Below, piece by piece: positions 22,337 through 22,419 of a stretch of DNA of 22,419 bases. The notes beneath the pieces were generated by a model that saw only the letters and a program-made list of their open reading frames with translations, did no database searches and was not told where the DNA came from. Positions within the stretch are counted from its first letter, which is position 1; every line of letters starts with the position of its first letter. The stretch is from Nitrospirota bacterium. Lineage in GTDB: Bacteria > Nitrospirota_A > Leptospirillia > Leptospirillales > Leptospirillaceae. The DNA is taken from NCBI GenBank assembly GCA_021844645.1, contig JAKBTA010000017.1, forward strand, positions 1 through 22,419. Direction: 5' to 3'. The position numbers and the translations under genes are program-made.

Positions 22337-22419
22337 TGGCTCCCGCCACTTTTTTCCAAATTTTTGCCCATTCAGTCACATTCCGGGCGTTGAACAGAAT
22401 CAACTCCCATGCAAGCCTG
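22316..22419 (-). repeat. Terminal arm of the inverted repeat, running to the window end
   Basis: Begins CTTTCTCTGAAG and matches the reverse complement of 21343-21446 at all 104 positions, continuing to the last base of the window. It breaks dabA. Perfect identity and position at the end favour a fold-back artefact. Confidence 0.97.

Noticed and set aside
1..22419. Alternative genetic code with TGA as a sense codon
   Set aside because: Many recognised genes (truA, hscA, iscX, apbC, dabB) end at TGA in the expected place.
1..22419. CRISPR array, rRNA, tRNA or insertion sequence
   Set aside because: No regularly spaced direct repeats, no tRNA-like cloverleaf that I could see and no transposase-like gene.

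Overview
The window looks like the chromosome of a moderate-GC, chemolithoautotrophic Gram-negative bacterium. A Leptospirillum-like member of the Nitrospirota is my best guess. That rests on the gene combination (a proteobacterial-style ISC operon beside a DAB/Mps inorganic-carbon system, a beta-carbonic anhydrase and c-di-GMP hydrolase-like signalling) and on general familiarity, not on a search. TGA acts as a normal stop throughout.

Region 1 (about 1-9480, all minus strand) is a long gene train read from right to left. It starts at a near-consensus promoter with a 25-bp IscR-type palindrome at its start point (9425-9479). The order is iscR, iscS, iscU, iscA, hscB, hscA, fdx, iscX, an unknown 134-aa gene, apbC/mrp, an unknown 82-aa gene, a MutT-like NUDIX hydrolase and truA. 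A separate promoter then serves an unknown gene at the left edge. The iscS product keeps the fold, the persulfide cysteine loop and the C-terminus of IscS. However, the PLP lysine and the other main cofactor-contacting residues are replaced, so it looks like a pseudo-desulfurase.

Region 2 (9519-12642, minus) is a three-gene overlapping operon: a CNNM/HlyC-type membrane protein with CBS domains, a membrane-anchored unknown, and a membrane protein with a degenerate phospholipase-D-like domain. It ends in a terminator just upstream of the isc promoter.

Region 3 (12643-14540, plus) holds a 37-aa membrane peptide, too short for ordinary gene calling, with its own promoter, a long leader and tandem hairpins. 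A DUF4384-type lipoprotein follows, ending in a 17-bp perfect stem-loop that faces a convergent beta-carbonic anhydrase gene (minus).

Region 4 (15303-22419, plus) carries a double-HD HD-GYP protein and a CDGSH iron-sulfur protein, then two tandem mpsC (DUF2294) genes, then dabB (mpsA) and dabA (mpsB). The last four genes form a membrane-potential-linked CO2/bicarbonate uptake system. Two copies of one structured RNA, each ending in an intrinsic terminator, lie upstream of the first mpsC and of dabBA. I do not recognise the RNA and regard it as a candidate regulatory leader. A good sigma-54 promoter precedes the second mpsC. The last 104 bases of the window are an exact inverted copy of an internal part of dabA and truncate that gene. 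This is probably an assembly or amplification fold-back at a contig end.
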